Shown: piece by piece, positions 8,436 through 16,825 of the stretch
How positions within the stretch are numbered: the first letter of the stretch is position 1
Layout of the letters: each line of letters opens with the position of its first letter
Origin: SVTX01 sp045542075
Lineage (GTDB): Bacteria; Bacillota; Clostridia; Oscillospirales; CAG-272
Direction: 5' to 3'
Assembly: GCA_045542075.1 (NCBI GenBank)
Contig: JAZQKI010000026.1
Location: 1-55,320 of the forward strand
Length of the DNA stretch: 55,320 nt
Notes under the pieces: generated by a model
Told to the model about the DNA's origin: nothing
Seen by the model: only the letters and a program-made list of their open reading frames with translations
Databases searched by the model: none
Made by a program: the position numbers and the translations under genes

Positions 8436-9101
8436 TTATTTTTTGGGATCATATATGTCGACCTTACCTATGATGCGAAGTTCGCCGTTATCAACGACTA
8501 TTCCACCCTTGGCGGTATGGGTAACGTATACTGTTTTGCCGCGCTCCGCAAGAACTCTGCGTATCGACTCATCCTGCTCGGGCTTGTATTCGTAATGTAC
8601 CTCGACGTAGAAATCATCAAAAAACGGAAGTCCCTCATAGTAGCCGTAATCCGAATAATCGCAGTCGGGGTAGAGATGATATTCGGATAGCTGTATGACT
8701 GCGCCCGCGCTGTATCCCATAATTATGCCTTTGTGATTCATAATAAGCTCGCACAGGTCAAATTCCTTTATTCTGTCCATCATTCTATCAGGCAGACCAC
8801 CCGTGAAATACAGTACGTCTGCGTTCCGGATCTTTTCCGCGACAGATTCCTTGGTATCTGTAAAGTAATTGACAAATACGATATTTTCCTCCTTGACGCC
8901 AAACGGTTCAAAGGATTCTATGGTTTCCACATAGCCATTACCGCCGCGGCCGTAAACCTTATCCCAGGAGCTTTCATCGTTTACGTAATTGTCATAGAAC
9001 GAGAAGGCTATCATGCATACCCTTGTGTCAGCGGAGAAGTAGTCCTTCAGATCGTTATAGAAGTCTTGAATATTCGGGCAATCGAAAAGAATATTTACCA
9101 T
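8436..9101 (-). CDS. Peptidase S51 / dipeptidase E-like protein
   Basis: 221 aa, no signal peptide. The central GIIMGYSAGAV is the nucleophile elbow of the S51 family (Ser131), within a class I glutamine-amidotransferase-like fold; YFTGGLPDRM lies upstream as in PepE-type proteins. PepE relatives cleave Asp-X dipeptides, and cyanophycinases share the fold. The substrate here cannot be told. It is monocistronic with its own promoter, diverging from the GNAT gene. Confidence 0.8.
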   Translation of the reverse strand: MVNILFDCPNIQDFYNDLKDYFSADTRVCMIAFSFYDNYVNDESSWDKVYGRGGNGYVETIESFEPFGVKEENIVFVNYFTDTKESVAEKIRNADVLYFTGGLPDRMMDRIKEFDLCELIMNHKGIIMGYSAGAVIQLSEYHLYPDCDYSDYGYYEGLPFFDDFYVEVHYEYKPEQDESIRRVLAERGKTVYVTHTAKGGIVVDNGELRIIGKVDIYDPKK

Positions 9102-9132
9102 ATCATATCTCCTCTCAGTTGTTTATACAACA

Positions 9133-9161
9133 ATTATACCACAAAAAATTATTAAAATCAA
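9133..9161 (-). promoter_or_regulatory. Promoter of the S51-like gene
   Basis: Minus strand: TTGATT (9161-9156), 17-nt spacer, TATAAT (9138-9133), about 32 nt before the start. Confidence 0.6.
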
Positions 9162-9175
9162 CAGTCAAAAAAATA

Positions 9176-9204
9176 TTGAAAAAATTATGGGTATGTGGTA
9201 CAAT
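9176..9204 (+). promoter_or_regulatory. Promoter of the GNAT gene
   Basis: TTGAAA (9176-9181), 17-nt spacer, TACAAT (9199-9204), 20 nt before the start codon. Confidence 0.65.
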
Positions 9205-9224
9205 GAAAATACGGAGGGTGAGCT

Positions 9225-9722
9225 ATGAAATACGATATAATACGGTTATCTGATAACCCTGACATAAAAGATACGGCGGCGAGATGGTTCAACGAAAAGT
9301 GGGGAATTCCTCTTGAGGCATATATGGAAAGCATGGAGGAGACTATAACAGGCAGTCATCCGATACCCGAGTGGTATGTCGCGGCTTCGGACGGTAAAAT
9401 AATTGCGGGACTTGGAGTTATAGAAAATGATTTTCACAACAGGCCCGATCTCTCGCCAAATATTTGCGCGGTATATACCGAATCCGCCGCGCGAGGACAG
9501 GGAATAGCGGGATCGCTTTTGAGTTTCGCGTGCGAGGATATGCACCAAAAAGGAATAGATACGCTTTACCTTGTCACAGACCATACAGGCTTTTACGAAA
9601 AATACAATTGGGAGTTCTTCTGTGACGTACACAGTGACGGAGAAGAAGGCACGTCAAGAATGTATATACATAGATATAAAGGAAAGATTAGTAAATCATC
9701 AACAAAATATGACAGAGAATGA
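9225..9722 (+). CDS. GNAT family N-acetyltransferase
   Basis: 165 aa, cytosolic. It would transfer an acetyl group from acetyl-CoA to an unknown amine. The acetyl-CoA binding motif A is ARGQGIAGSLL near residues 89-99, followed by LYLVTDHTGFYEKYNWEF, the usual motif-B region of GNAT enzymes. A GGAGGG ribosome site precedes the ATG. It is monocistronic, with its own promoter and a terminator just after. Confidence 0.9.
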   Translation: MKYDIIRLSDNPDIKDTAARWFNEKWGIPLEAYMESMEETITGSHPIPEWYVAASDGKIIAGLGVIENDFHNRPDLSPNICAVYTESAARGQGIAGSLLSFACEDMHQKGIDTLYLVTDHTGFYEKYNWEFFCDVHSDGEEGTSRMYIHRYKGKISKSSTKYDRE

Positions 9723-9729
9723 CTTATGA

Positions 9730-9766
9730 ACATGGTTGTAATCAACAAATTACAACCGTGTTTTTT
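9730..9766 (+). terminator. Terminator of the GNAT gene
   Basis: A 13-bp stem (9730-9742 with 9749-9761, one G-U pair) with a 6-nt loop is followed by a T-run to 9766. Confidence 0.88.
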
Positions 9767-9781
9767 GTGTATAATACATTA

Positions 9782-9810
9782 TTGAATTTTTAGCCCGAAA
9801 ATGATACAAT
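9782..9810 (+). promoter_or_regulatory. Promoter of the galactanase operon
   Basis: TTGAAT (9782-9787), 17-nt spacer, TACAAT (9805-9810). A second TATAAT at 9770-9775 lies just upstream within the terminator tail. No obvious operator palindrome was seen. Confidence 0.6.
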
Positions 9811-9868
9811 TTAGAGTGGCGAGATGTATCAAAACAGTGCTGTGTATTGCAGCGGAATGGAGTTTTTT

Positions 9869-11851
9869 ATGAGTACATTCAAAAAAATTTTTGTTGCAAC
9901 GGTTGCGTTTCTGATGGCAGGAACGGTGCTTTCGTCATGCAACAACCCCCCCGAAAATCCGACAGGGACAACGGTTACCTCGGATTCTCTTTATGTGGAA
10001 AAGGTAGAGAATCTTCCCGAGGACTTTATTATGGGTATGGATGCGTCCTGTGTGCCCGCGCTTGAGGCAAGCGGCGTAAGGTATTACGATTATGACGGAA
10101 CAGAGAAGGACGTATATCAGATACTTGCGGGAAACGGCATAAATTACATCCGTGTGCGCGTCTGGAATAATCCCTTTGATTCGGACGGAAACGGCTACGG
10201 CGGCGGAAACTGTGATATTGATAACGCAATTGAGATAGGAAAACGCGCAACAGCACACGGCATGAAGCTTCTTGTCAATTTCCATTACAGCGACTTCTGG
10301 GCTGATCCCGCAAAGCAGATGGCGCCCAAGGCGTGGGAAAATATGAATATCGACGATAAGTCCGAGGCTCTTTATAAGTACACCAAGGAGTGTCTTGAAA
10401 AGCTTGTCGCGGCAGGTGTTGATATTGGAATGGTACAGGTAGGAAACGAAACAAACGGAGCTATGTGCGGCGAGTCCAGCGCAAAGCTCGGAGGTTGGAA
10501 AAAAATAACCCAGCTTATGAGCGCGGGCTCAAGGGCTGTGCGTGAGGTGTGTCCCGACGCGCTTATCGCCATTCATTTCGCAAATCCTGAAAAAGCCACA
10601 AATTATGAGAGCTATTCGAAGAATCTTGACTACTACGGCGTGGATTATGACGTCTTCGCTTCATCATACTATCCCTTCTGGCACGGAACGCTCGACAATC
10701 TTTCAGAGGTGCTTTCAAGGGTAGCCGAGACTTACGGAAAAAAGGTTATGGTAGCCGAGACGTCTTATGCGTTCACTGCGGAGGATACCGATTTCTCGGG
10801 GAACACCATCGGTGAGGGTGGCGGAATAGTCAAGGACTATCCTTTCACAGTTCAGGGACAGGCGAACCTTGTCCGTAACGTAATAGACACGGTCGCAAAC
10901 AAGACCACAAACGGAATTGGCGTGTTCTATTGGGAGGGCACGTGGATATCCGTAGGCAACGAGAGCTATGAGGATAATCTCGCACTCTGGGAAAAGCACG
11001 GCTCGGGCTGGGCTTCCTCCTACGCATCTGATTACGACCCCGACGACGCAGGCAAGTGGTACGGCGGATGCGCGGTTGATAATCAGGCATTCTTTGATAA
11101 GGATGGAAACGTTCTTGAATCTCTAAAGGTGTTTGCTCTCGTAAAAGAGGGAAATACGATTGAAAACAAGGCAGATGCAATTGAGGATGTAAACCTCATC
11201 ATAGACCTTAACGGTGAGATAGAGCTGCCTGAAAAGGTTAATGCTATTATGCTTGACAACTCCAAGCAGCAGATAGACGTAGAGTGGCACAATGTAGATA
11301 AGGAAGCCATGAAGAACGGCGGAGTTGCGAAATACACCATTCACGGTACCGCGGGAGGCATGACCGCTACCTGCTATATTTCAATGGTTGAATACAATTT
11401 CCTCAACAACTGGAGCTTTGAGGACGGAGAGGGAGGCTGGACCGCCACCAAGCTTAAGTCCTTTAATGAATTCTATATTGAGGATAAGGTCAGTGACTCT
11501 CTTACGGGCACAAAGCACTATCACTTCTGGGACGCGTCAACCAACGTGGTTGAGTTTACGCTTGAGCAGGAGGTCAAAAATCTTCCGAGCGGAAAATATT
11601 GCTATTCCATTTCAATAATGGGCGGCGATGGCGGCGAGAGCGAGATATACGCGTACGTCAAGATAAACGGCGAAATTGCGTACAGGGCGGACACACAGAT
11701 AACTGTGTACGATGAATGGCACACAGCTACGGTAAGTGAGATCGAGTATACCGAGGGCGACAGTATTGCCGTGGGAATTTACGTGAAATGTGCAGGCACA
11801 AACGCGTGGGGCAAGATAGACGACGCGATGCTGAACTCTGTAAAGGAATAA
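9869..11851 (+). CDS. Lipoprotein endo-beta-1,4-galactanase (GH53)
   Basis: 660 aa from the ATG at 9869 (GGAG six nt upstream). It cleaves beta-1,4-galactan side chains of pectin (type I arabinogalactan). Lipobox LSSC with Cys24 predicts an anchored extracellular enzyme. The GH53 barrel spans ~40-440: GMDASCVPALE, NYIRVRVWNNP, NFHYSDFWADP, acid/base Glu194 in QVGNE and nucleophile Glu297 in VAETSYAF. A Big_4-like Ig domain follows (~440-515), then a C-terminal ~145-residue beta-sandwich that looks like a CBM61-type galactan-binding module (NWSFEDGEGGW... to IDDAML). First gene of the glycan region. Confidence 0.92.
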   Translation: MSTFKKIFVATVAFLMAGTVLSSCNNPPENPTGTTVTSDSLYVEKVENLPEDFIMGMDASCVPALEASGVRYYDYDGTEKDVYQILAGNGINYIRVRVWNNPFDSDGNGYGGGNCDIDNAIEIGKRATAHGMKLLVNFHYSDFWADPAKQMAPKAWENMNIDDKSEALYKYTKECLEKLVAAGVDIGMVQVGNETNGAMCGESSAKLGGWKKITQLMSAGSRAVREVCPDALIAIHFANPEKATNYESYSKNLDYYGVDYDVFASSYYPFWHGTLDNLSEVLSRVAETYGKKVMVAETSYAFTAEDTDFSGNTIGEGGGIVKDYPFTVQGQANLVRNVIDTVANKTTNGIGVFYWEGTWISVGNESYEDNLALWEKHGSGWASSYASDYDPDDAGKWYGGCAVDNQAFFDKDGNVLESLKVFALVKEGNTIENKADAIEDVNLIIDLNGEIELPEKVNAIMLDNSKQQIDVEWHNVDKEAMKNGGVAKYTIHGTAGGMTATCYISMVEYNFLNNWSFEDGEGGWTATKLKSFNEFYIEDKVSDSLTGTKHYHFWDASTNVVEFTLEQEVKNLPSGKYCYSISIMGGDGGESEIYAYVKINGEIAYRADTQITVYDEWHTATVSEIEYTEGDSIAVGIYVKCAGTNAWGKIDDAMLNSVKE

Positions 11852-11862
11852 AGGTAAACAAA

Positions 11863-13500
11863 ATGAGAAAAGGAATAAATTTAAGACACATAATTGTCTT
11901 ACTGTTAGTATTTGCAATGTTATTTTCAACAACGCTTATGACGGGCTGCAAGGACAGCTCTGACGGCAACGACACAAACGACGGAATATATACTCCGACT
12001 GTTGACCCTATCGACGATAATTACAGAACGTTTTATCAGATATTTGTGGGATCGTTCTCTGATTCAGACGGTGACACCATCGGAGATCTGAGAGGTATCA
12101 TAAACAGAATAGACTATCTTAATGACGGAGATATCAACTCCGGCAAGAGCCTTGGAGTTCAGGGCATCTGGCTCTCCCCGATATTCTCCTCGCCAACCTA
12201 TCATAAGTATGACGCGAGGGACTATTATAAGATAGACCCGATGTTTGGCACGGAGGAGGATCTCAAGGAGCTGATAGAGCTTTGTAATGAGAGAAATATC
12301 AAGCTCATACTTGATATGGCATTCAATCACACCTCGACTCAGCACGAGTGGTTCGTTCAGTTCAGACAGGCGCGCTTGAATGGTGACGCGTCAAACAAGT
12401 ATTATGACTATTATACCTTCGTGACGGCTGATGAGAGGGTAAACGGCAGGACATATCAGAAGATCGGCGGAATTGACGGCTATTACGAGTGTAATTTTTC
12501 AACCGGTATGCCCGAGCTTAATTTCGACAATCCCCAGGTCAGAGAGGAAGTTCTGAAGGTAGGAAAATACTATCTCGATCTTGGCGTTCACGGCTTCCGC
12601 TTTGATGCTATCAAATACATATACTATGGTGACACACCCAAAACGGTGGAATTCTGGGAATGGTATATGGATGAGCTCCTTAAAATAAACCCCGATATCT
12701 ACTGCGTTGGCGAGTGCTGGTCGGGTGAGGCGGAGATACTTGAATACTACGGTGCTATGAACTGCTTTAATTTCGTCGTTTCACAGGCGGAGGGAGTTAT
12801 GGCAAGCGCGGCAAAGGGACAGAGTATTTCCAAATATACAAATTATATTGAAGCTTTCCAAAATAACGTGCAGGCAAAGAATCCCGACGGAATGGCTATG
12901 TCATTCTTGTCAAATCACGATATGGACAGAATAGCGGGAGCTTTTATTCTTGAAAACAATATGCGCATGGCAGCGAATCTGTACCTTCTTTCTCCCGGCT
13001 CGCCTATTATATACTACGGTGAGGAGATCGGTATGAGAGGCTCGCGCGGCGCCGCAAACACGGATGCCAATCGCCGTCTTGCTATGCTTTGGGGAGACGG
13101 GGATCTTGTAGGTGATCCCACAGGATCAACATACCCAAGCGATAAGCAGGTACAGACAACTGTAGCTCTTCAGCTTGAGGATGAGGGAAGCCTTTACAAC
13201 TATTACCGCAAGCTAATTGCGATTCGTCATAAGTATCCCGCGATAGCTCGCGGCGAATACAACTCGGTAACGAGCGAATACAAAAATTTGGGCGGATTCT
13301 ATATTGAGCACGACGGAAAGGTTCTCGGCTTGTTCCATAATAATTCCGCGATCGATACGTTGTCTATTGACCTTAGCACCTGTGCGGATCTTGATGGACA
13401 CACCTTCACAAAGCTTTGCGACTATATTGGAATGGGAGCGGCAACCCTTGAGGGAAGTATTCTCACAATCGAGCCCCAGACAAGCGTAATAATTGAATAA
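11863..13500 (+). CDS. Lipoprotein alpha-amylase family enzyme (GH13)
   Basis: 545 aa from the ATG at 11863, only 11 nt after the galactanase stop. Lipobox MTGC with Cys29 places it outside the membrane. All four GH13 regions are intact: LDMAFNHTS, GFRFDAIKYI (nucleophile Asp248), GECW (acid/base Glu284) and LSNHDMDR (Asp353). The N-terminal FYQIFVGSFSDSDGDTIGDLRGI is typical of oligo-1,6-glucosidase, neopullulanase or alpha-amylase subfamilies; exact specificity is not settled. Its place directly behind a galactanase is odd, since it should act on alpha-glucans. Confidence 0.9.
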   Translation: MRKGINLRHIIVLLLVFAMLFSTTLMTGCKDSSDGNDTNDGIYTPTVDPIDDNYRTFYQIFVGSFSDSDGDTIGDLRGIINRIDYLNDGDINSGKSLGVQGIWLSPIFSSPTYHKYDARDYYKIDPMFGTEEDLKELIELCNERNIKLILDMAFNHTSTQHEWFVQFRQARLNGDASNKYYDYYTFVTADERVNGRTYQKIGGIDGYYECNFSTGMPELNFDNPQVREEVLKVGKYYLDLGVHGFRFDAIKYIYYGDTPKTVEFWEWYMDELLKINPDIYCVGECWSGEAEILEYYGAMNCFNFVVSQAEGVMASAAKGQSISKYTNYIEAFQNNVQAKNPDGMAMSFLSNHDMDRIAGAFILENNMRMAANLYLLSPGSPIIYYGEEIGMRGSRGAANTDANRRLAMLWGDGDLVGDPTGSTYPSDKQVQTTVALQLEDEGSLYNYYRKLIAIRHKYPAIARGEYNSVTSEYKNLGGFYIEHDGKVLGLFHNNSAIDTLSIDLSTCADLDGHTFTKLCDYIGMGAATLEGSILTIEPQTSVIIE

Positions 13501-13515
13501 TAAAAAGGATTCAAT

Positions 13516-15321
13516 ATGGAAAACAAATTTATAGTTAACGTAATACACCGTCCCGAGCTTTCTCCCGAGTACGCTGAAAAGGCACTCGGCAGGGGGGAGG
13601 GCGTGCGTGACGAGTCGCTGGATATATTCAGATTTCAGCAGGACACCGCGCACAAATACGGACTTAAGACCACTATACAGATAACATACGCGTCGCTTTT
13701 CTCGGATGTGATCATCGAGCTTGCCAAACGCGAGCACGAGGAGTTTGGCGACGAGATCGGACTGTCTCTTTTGGGTCTCCCATGTCCCGAATTCAAGGAG
13801 AAATACAAGACAGAGGACTTTTGCATCTGGATGTTTGACGAGGCGACCAAGCGCGAGATAATCGACGACGTTTTTGGCAAATTCTACGAAAAGTTCGGCT
13901 TTTACCCCGAGTCTACCTCAAGCTATTTTCTTGATGCTTACACAATAAATTATATTAAGGAAAATTATCCGAGCGTAAAATGCGCGGTCGCTACCTGCTG
14001 GGAGGAGGGCCCCAAGGCATACCACACCTGTAATAACTCGTGGTACACGTTTATGGACGGCGGTCCTTGGAATCCTTGGATCCCCTCAAAAATAAACTCT
14101 CACTGTCCCGCGTCCTCTGTCGAGGACGACTCGGGAATAGTTGCGATCCCACACCTTTCGCGCGACCTTATGGCGTGCTTTGACGGAAACGGCTCAAACT
14201 TCGGCACGCACCCTCAGAACGTCCTTCGCGGAATGATATACTACAACGAGGACGGGGAATATGAATATCCCTATCTCTACAATCTCGTTGACCAATACCG
14301 CCACCTTGCGAAATATAACGACGGATACAGCTACAATATGATGTTTGTGGGTCCCGGCTGGCTCAATCGTCGCGGACGCTGGGAAGCACCCTACGAGCTG
14401 CTCGCGAAATCCTATGACGACGGCATGAAATATTACGGCAAGCTGAAGGCCGAGGGCAAGCTTATCGATATGACGATGAGCGAGTTTGCGGACTATTACC
14501 GCAGCTGTCATAAGGACTACTCAAGAGGGGAATGCGCGCTCTGGAAGGATATTCTTTACGGAAGCAATAAGGAATATTTCTGGTATGCGGACCCGGCTAT
14601 GAGAACCTGTCTTGACTTCAATCAGGGCGGAGCTATGATAGACCTCCGTCCGTATATCGCACGGATACCGCAACAGACGGGAATAGGCACGGATAATGTC
14701 TACGACGCGTCATATCCCTACCTTATACAAATAAACTACCGTGCGGGCTACTTTACGCATTATGCGGGCGCGGGCACGGTAAAATCCTGTAAGGTAAGCT
14801 GCCATGGCGAGAGCGCGGACCTTTGTCTGTGCAGAACCATGGCGGTCTATGAGAAGATTGACGGGGGAGTGCGCCTGACCGCCGACCCTGTGACGGTAAC
14901 TCTCGGCGGACTTGATATTGCAATTAGATCTGTCTTTACCATTATAGAGGGCACGGGTGAGGTTATCACCGAGAGAATTATTCTCAATGACCTCGGCGGC
15001 GAGCAGGTCACCTTTGAGGAATATTTCACGGGCGGCTTTGGTACTACCGAGTATCAGGCAGATATGACGAATATTATGCTTGGGGTGGATGGCGAGGATA
15101 TGCAGTTCTCGTATCTTGGCAGAAAGATCATCAAGAGTGACGCAGAATGTGCGTACGTAAATATCCCCGAGGTGCAAACACGCATTGAGATGGGCGGAGA
15201 ATGTGATGAGTCTCTTGTAGAGGAGGGAATAGCTTTCTCTCCCGTGTATCACTTAGCTCTCCGTAAGACTGTCACAGAAGGAGGAATCAAAACATGGCTC
15301 AGGCTACGAAAGGCAAATTGA
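13516..15321 (+). CDS. Unrecognised 601-aa protein of the galactanase operon
   Basis: I do not recognise a named family. There is no signal peptide, so it is cytosolic. The N-terminal ~330 residues have a pattern reminiscent of NodB/GH57-type (beta/alpha) barrels: KYGLKTTIQITYASL, then GDEIGLSLLG, then FGFYPESTSSYFLDAYTINYI and CAVATCWEEG, with several conserved-looking Asp, Glu, His and Trp residues (WYTFMDGGPWNPWIP). The C-terminal ~230 residues look beta-rich. It starts 15 nt after the amylase stop and its last 28 nt overlap the zinc-ribbon gene, so it is surely co-expressed with the GH53 enzymes. A glycosidase or deacetylase-like role is inference. Confidence 0.55.
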   Translation: MENKFIVNVIHRPELSPEYAEKALGRGEGVRDESLDIFRFQQDTAHKYGLKTTIQITYASLFSDVIIELAKREHEEFGDEIGLSLLGLPCPEFKEKYKTEDFCIWMFDEATKREIIDDVFGKFYEKFGFYPESTSSYFLDAYTINYIKENYPSVKCAVATCWEEGPKAYHTCNNSWYTFMDGGPWNPWIPSKINSHCPASSVEDDSGIVAIPHLSRDLMACFDGNGSNFGTHPQNVLRGMIYYNEDGEYEYPYLYNLVDQYRHLAKYNDGYSYNMMFVGPGWLNRRGRWEAPYELLAKSYDDGMKYYGKLKAEGKLIDMTMSEFADYYRSCHKDYSRGECALWKDILYGSNKEYFWYADPAMRTCLDFNQGGAMIDLRPYIARIPQQTGIGTDNVYDASYPYLIQINYRAGYFTHYAGAGTVKSCKVSCHGESADLCLCRTMAVYEKIDGGVRLTADPVTVTLGGLDIAIRSVFTIIEGTGEVITERIILNDLGGEQVTFEEYFTGGFGTTEYQADMTNIMLGVDGEDMQFSYLGRKIIKSDAECAYVNIPEVQTRIEMGGECDESLVEEGIAFSPVYHLALRKTVTEGGIKTWLRLRKAN

Positions 15322-15554
15322 ATTTCCGTTGCCCCTCGTGCTTTATGAGAGATATCGACATAGATATGTTCTTTGACGAGGAAAAAAAGGAATATTACTG
15401 TCTCCGCTGCGGCTTTACGGGTACGGAGGATGACGTGCTTCGTCTCAACGAGGCGGCGAGATACCGTTACCGCGCTATGAAGCTGCGAGTCGTGGATTTC
15501 GGTGAGGACAACCAACCCATAAAATTTGAAAAGCACAAGGGAGGCGCGCAATGA
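15294..15554 (+). CDS. Small zinc-ribbon protein
   Basis: 86 aa. Two CxxC knuckles, CPSC (near residue 13) and CLRC (near 37), 20-odd residues apart form a zinc ribbon of TFIIB-like shape; the rest is charged, with no membrane segment. The start is fixed by a strong GAAGGAGG 8 nt upstream, which puts it inside the end of the 601-aa gene. Its stop overlaps the start of the cytosolic GH53 (ATGA). The family is unknown to me; a regulatory or accessory role is possible. Confidence 0.65.
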   Translation: MAQATKGKLNFRCPSCFMRDIDIDMFFDEEKKEYYCLRCGFTGTEDDVLRLNEAARYRYRAMKLRVVDFGEDNQPIKFEKHKGGAQ

Positions 15555-16657
15555 TCCTCGGAATTGATGTCTCAACTTATCTTGAGGAGCTTGAGCACGG
15601 CGCGAAATTTTACGACGGAGATACCGAAATAGATCCACTTGATGCGTTCTTGAATAACGGAGTCAATTACATGCGTATCCGCGTATGGAATGATCCCAAG
15701 AGTCAGGACGGTCAGCCTTATCTTGCGGGAAGCTGCGATATAAATCATTACGTCAAGCTCGCAACACTTGCAAAATCTAAGGGATATAAGCTGCTGCTTG
15801 ATTTTCATTACAGCGATTTCTGGGCAGACCCGGGCAAGCAGATGATCCCCAAGGCATGGAAGGATTACGGTGTTGACGAATTGACCACGGCGGTGTATGA
15901 ATTTACAAAGGAATGTCTTGAGATAGCCAAGGCAAATGACGTTGCTCCCGAGCTTATCCAGGTTGGCAACGAGATAACAAACGGAATGCTCTGGCCGGTC
16001 GGCAAGCTTGAAATAGACGGAAAGCGCGGAAATTATCATAATTTCTGCCGCCTTGTTGACGCGGGCTGTCGCGCCTGCCGTGAGGTGTGTCCCGAGGCGG
16101 AGATAATTCTGCACCTGGAGCGCAGCCACGACAAAGCGGTGTATCAGGAATTTTTCACGAAAATGGAGAATGCCCATATCGATTACGATATTATAGGCGC
16201 GTCGTATTACCCCTATTGGCATGGCACACCAACTCAGCTTTTTGAAAACCTCAACAACTGCCGACGCTTTGGTAAAAAGCTTATGGTCGTCGAGCTTGGA
16301 TATGGCTTTACCACCGAGGCGTACAGCCTTGACGGCAAGTCGCAGAGACTTGTGATAGACTCCGAGCGCGCCTACGTTGAAGGCTTCACCGAGAACTATC
16401 CCATAACGCCTGAGGGTCAGGCGAAGTTTGTAAGGGATTTTCTTGCTCTTGCGAGGGTCAACGATATCGACGGAGTCTTTTATTGGGAGCCCCTCTGGCT
16501 TCCCGGGGACGGTATCTGCTGGGCGTCCGAGGCAGGGCAGGAATATATTGGCGAGCAGGGTAAATCCACCACCAACGAATGGGCAAATCAGTGCCTGTTT
16601 GATTATGAAGGAAGAAAACTTCCCGCCTATGACGCATATGAAAACGTTTCCAAATAA
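15551..16657 (+). CDS. Cytoplasmic GH53 endo-beta-1,4-galactanase
   Basis: 368 aa, just the catalytic barrel and no signal peptide, so it probably trims imported galacto-oligosaccharides. It matches the secreted enzyme along its length: NYMRIRVWNDP, DFHYSDFWADPGKQM, acid/base Glu141 in QVGNEITNG, SYYPYWHGTP and nucleophile Glu248 in VVELGYGFT. It lacks the Ig and carbohydrate-binding modules. It overlaps the zinc-ribbon gene by 4 nt. It ends the enzyme part of the operon, 168 nt before the binding-protein gene. Confidence 0.9.
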   Translation: MILGIDVSTYLEELEHGAKFYDGDTEIDPLDAFLNNGVNYMRIRVWNDPKSQDGQPYLAGSCDINHYVKLATLAKSKGYKLLLDFHYSDFWADPGKQMIPKAWKDYGVDELTTAVYEFTKECLEIAKANDVAPELIQVGNEITNGMLWPVGKLEIDGKRGNYHNFCRLVDAGCRACREVCPEAEIILHLERSHDKAVYQEFFTKMENAHIDYDIIGASYYPYWHGTPTQLFENLNNCRRFGKKLMVVELGYGFTTEAYSLDGKSQRLVIDSERAYVEGFTENYPITPEGQAKFVRDFLALARVNDIDGVFYWEPLWLPGDGICWASEAGQEYIGEQGKSTTNEWANQCLFDYEGRKLPAYDAYENVSK

Positions 16658-16704
16658 AAATTCACAGATTTAACATAGTGTAGAATTTTCTTGACCGATA
16701 TTGT

Positions 16705-16722
16705 TCAAATTGACGAATTTGA
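16705..16722. promoter_or_regulatory. Candidate operator palindrome upstream of the sugar ABC operon
   Basis: A perfect 7-bp inverted repeat, TCAAATT / AATTTGA with a 4-nt centre, sits about 20 nt upstream of the -35 box at 16743. Its position fits an activator or upstream regulator site. It is A/T-rich, so chance is possible. Confidence 0.4.
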
Positions 16723-16742
16723 GTTTTATTTTCATATTGTTG

Positions 16743-16771
16743 TTGACAAAACAACTAAAATGTGATAAGAT
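16743..16771 (+). promoter_or_regulatory. Promoter of the sugar ABC transporter operon
   Basis: TTGACA (16743-16748), 17-nt spacer, TAAGAT (16766-16771), then a ~50-nt leader with a consensus AGGAGG (16811-16816) before the start codon. Confidence 0.75.
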
Positions 16772-16825
16772 TATTAAGGCACAAAGGTGCATCAAAAAAA
16801 CATAATCCTAAGGAGGAATTATATT

